A stretch of DNA of 64,000 nt. Source: Owenweeksia sp963758205. Lineage in GTDB: Bacteria; Bacteroidota; Bacteroidia; Flavobacteriales; Schleiferiaceae. This document shows, piece after piece, positions 63,610-64,000 of this stretch. Both the position numbers and the translations under genes were made by a program. The notes below the pieces were generated by a model that made no database searches, had not been told where the DNA came from, and saw only the letters and a program-made list of their open reading frames with translations. The stretch's first letter is position 1; the number at the start of each line of letters is the position of its first letter. The stretch spans positions 434,001 through 498,000 of the forward strand of contig CAVWUM010000006.1 of the NCBI GenBank assembly GCA_963758205.1, given 5' to 3'.

Positions 63610-63695
63610 CACCGCAGAGGCGCTAAGAGGCGGAGTTCCGCTGAGCAGTACACCGCCTCTCTCCGAAATTTTGCAAACTCCGCGCTTCCGCGTTG
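63610..63695. repeat. Imperfect inverted repeat, CACCGCAGAGGCGC type
   Basis: 63610-63638 begins CACCGCAGAGGCGC and ends GGAGTTC; 63675-63695 read on the other strand is CAACGCGGAAGCGCGGAGTTT. The arms match imperfectly around about 36 bases. Similar 'accgcagaggcgc' palindromes are familiar from intergenic DNA of many bacteria, so this is probably a dispersed repeat. Confidence 0.45.
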
Positions 63696-63756
63696 AAGAA
63701 ATCGTGTCAACCTCCACAATTTCCCAAAAACCTTACTTTCTTTGCACAGACCCCGT

Positions 63757-63791
63757 TCTAAATACTAAGTACCAGCTACTAACTACTATTC
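63757..63791. repeat. Five degenerate 7-bp units, ACTAACT type
   Basis: TCTAAAT, ACTAAGT, ACCAGCT, ACTAACT and ACTATTC follow one another directly before the GHMP kinase start. Period 7, like the arrays at 6432 and 19521 but with another unit. Confidence 0.5.
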
Positions 63792-63793
63792 CC

Positions 63794-64000
63794 ATGATCA
63801 TCACCAAAACGCCATTCAGGATAAGCTTTGTAGGCGGAGGCTCTGACCTGGAAGCCTTTTACAGCCAAAGCCCTGGCGCAGTGCTCAGCACCTCCATAGA
63901 TAAGTACATGTACATTTCCTCACACAAGTTTTTTGAGGAGGATAAGATCCGTACCAAGTACTCCCAAACCGAAACGGTGACCGGCACCAAGGAACTGAAA
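63794..64000 (+). CDS. hddA: GHMP-family sugar kinase, probably heptose 7-phosphate kinase, 5' end only
   Basis: Sixty-nine codons to the window edge. IITKTPFRISFVGGGSDLEA at the N-terminus is the hallmark of the HddA/fucokinase-like GHMP group (R-I-S-F-x-G-G-G-S/T-D), followed by GAVLSTSIDKYMYISSHKFF. HddA phosphorylates D-glycero-D-manno-heptose 7-phosphate at C1, making the bisphosphate that the GmhB-like domain of the upstream fusion would use, which supports the heptose pathway. The ATP-binding loop lies outside the window, so the exact substrate is inferred. Confidence 0.8.
   Translation, partial: MIITKTPFRISFVGGGSDLEAFYSQSPGAVLSTSIDKYMYISSHKFFEEDKIRTKYSQTETVTGTKELK

Noticed and set aside
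1..64000. Search for tRNA, rRNA, CRISPR arrays, insertion sequences, prophage or defence genes
   Set aside because: None was recognised by eye; gaps are short and carry only promoters, terminators and small repeats. Small RNAs cannot be excluded by reading alone.

Overview
The window looks like chromosomal DNA of a Bacteroidota, most likely Flavobacteriales (a gliding or marine type). Visible evidence: several proteins end in Por secretion system (T9SS) sorting domains of type A (29439-30608, 57501-59081) and type B/CHU_C (the three giant genes at 45.7-56.4 kb and the broken gene at 9.8-12.1 kb). DnaK carries a CGGGTHDVS phosphate loop that I associate with flavobacteria. Shine-Dalgarno sequences are mostly lacking, several genes have TTG/GTG starts, and -7 elements resemble TAnnTTTG. 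No rRNA, tRNA, CRISPR array, transposase or phage gene was seen. No gene-free stretch exceeds 300 bases; the longest gaps (about 150-280 bases) hold promoters, terminators or short repeats.

Layout. 0-7.7 kb: start of an M48 lipoprotease, hsp20, a membrane protein, an RluA-type pseudouridine synthase, panB, a lipoprotein, dnaK, a Crp-like regulator and a DinB protein. 7.7-12.1 kb: a zone with damaged reading frames (truA and a secreted IgGFc-binding-like/CHU_C protein) around an intact FAD oxidoreductase. 12.3-19.4 kb: tpx, a GT-C membrane glycosyltransferase, a beta-barrel protein, a thioredoxin pair and a tightly overlapping polyphosphate operon (sixA-like, ppk1, ppx). 19.5-24.4 kb: a 1045-residue TPR protein and an outer membrane barrel. 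24.5-35 kb: an FtsE-like ATPase, two glycosyltransferases, queA, a T9SS cargo protein, a PAP2 phosphatase, cheR and cheB, an EEP nuclease and a lipoprotein. 35.3-45.5 kb: housekeeping and envelope biogenesis on the minus strand (guaB; a three-gene chaperone/prolyl isomerase set with MoxR; pyrG; yidC). 45.6-56.4 kb: three tandem giant T9SS proteins with mosaic, recently homogenised 3' halves. 56.5-61 kb: a YwqK-type MORN protein, mnmA, a T9SS subtilase and a nitronate monooxygenase. 61-61.7 kb: a YefM/YoeB toxin-antitoxin pair with its TGTACA operator. 61.7-64 kb: a GC-richer heptose-activation locus with a three-domain fusion enzyme and the start of a GHMP kinase.

How the genes work together: much of the window serves the cell envelope. 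YidC, the SurA-like isomerases and the barrel proteins concern membrane protein insertion and folding; T9SS cargo (the adhesin-like trio, subtilase, propeller protein) would be displayed or secreted; and the glycosyltransferases and the heptose locus feed surface polysaccharide.

Observations most worth checking: the three-domain HddC-GmhB-kinase fusion; the gene-conversion mosaic in the tandem trio; cheB lacking any ordinary start codon that keeps its catalytic serine; truA broken by two compensating homopolymer indels; and three intergenic arrays sharing a 7-bp period but with different units.
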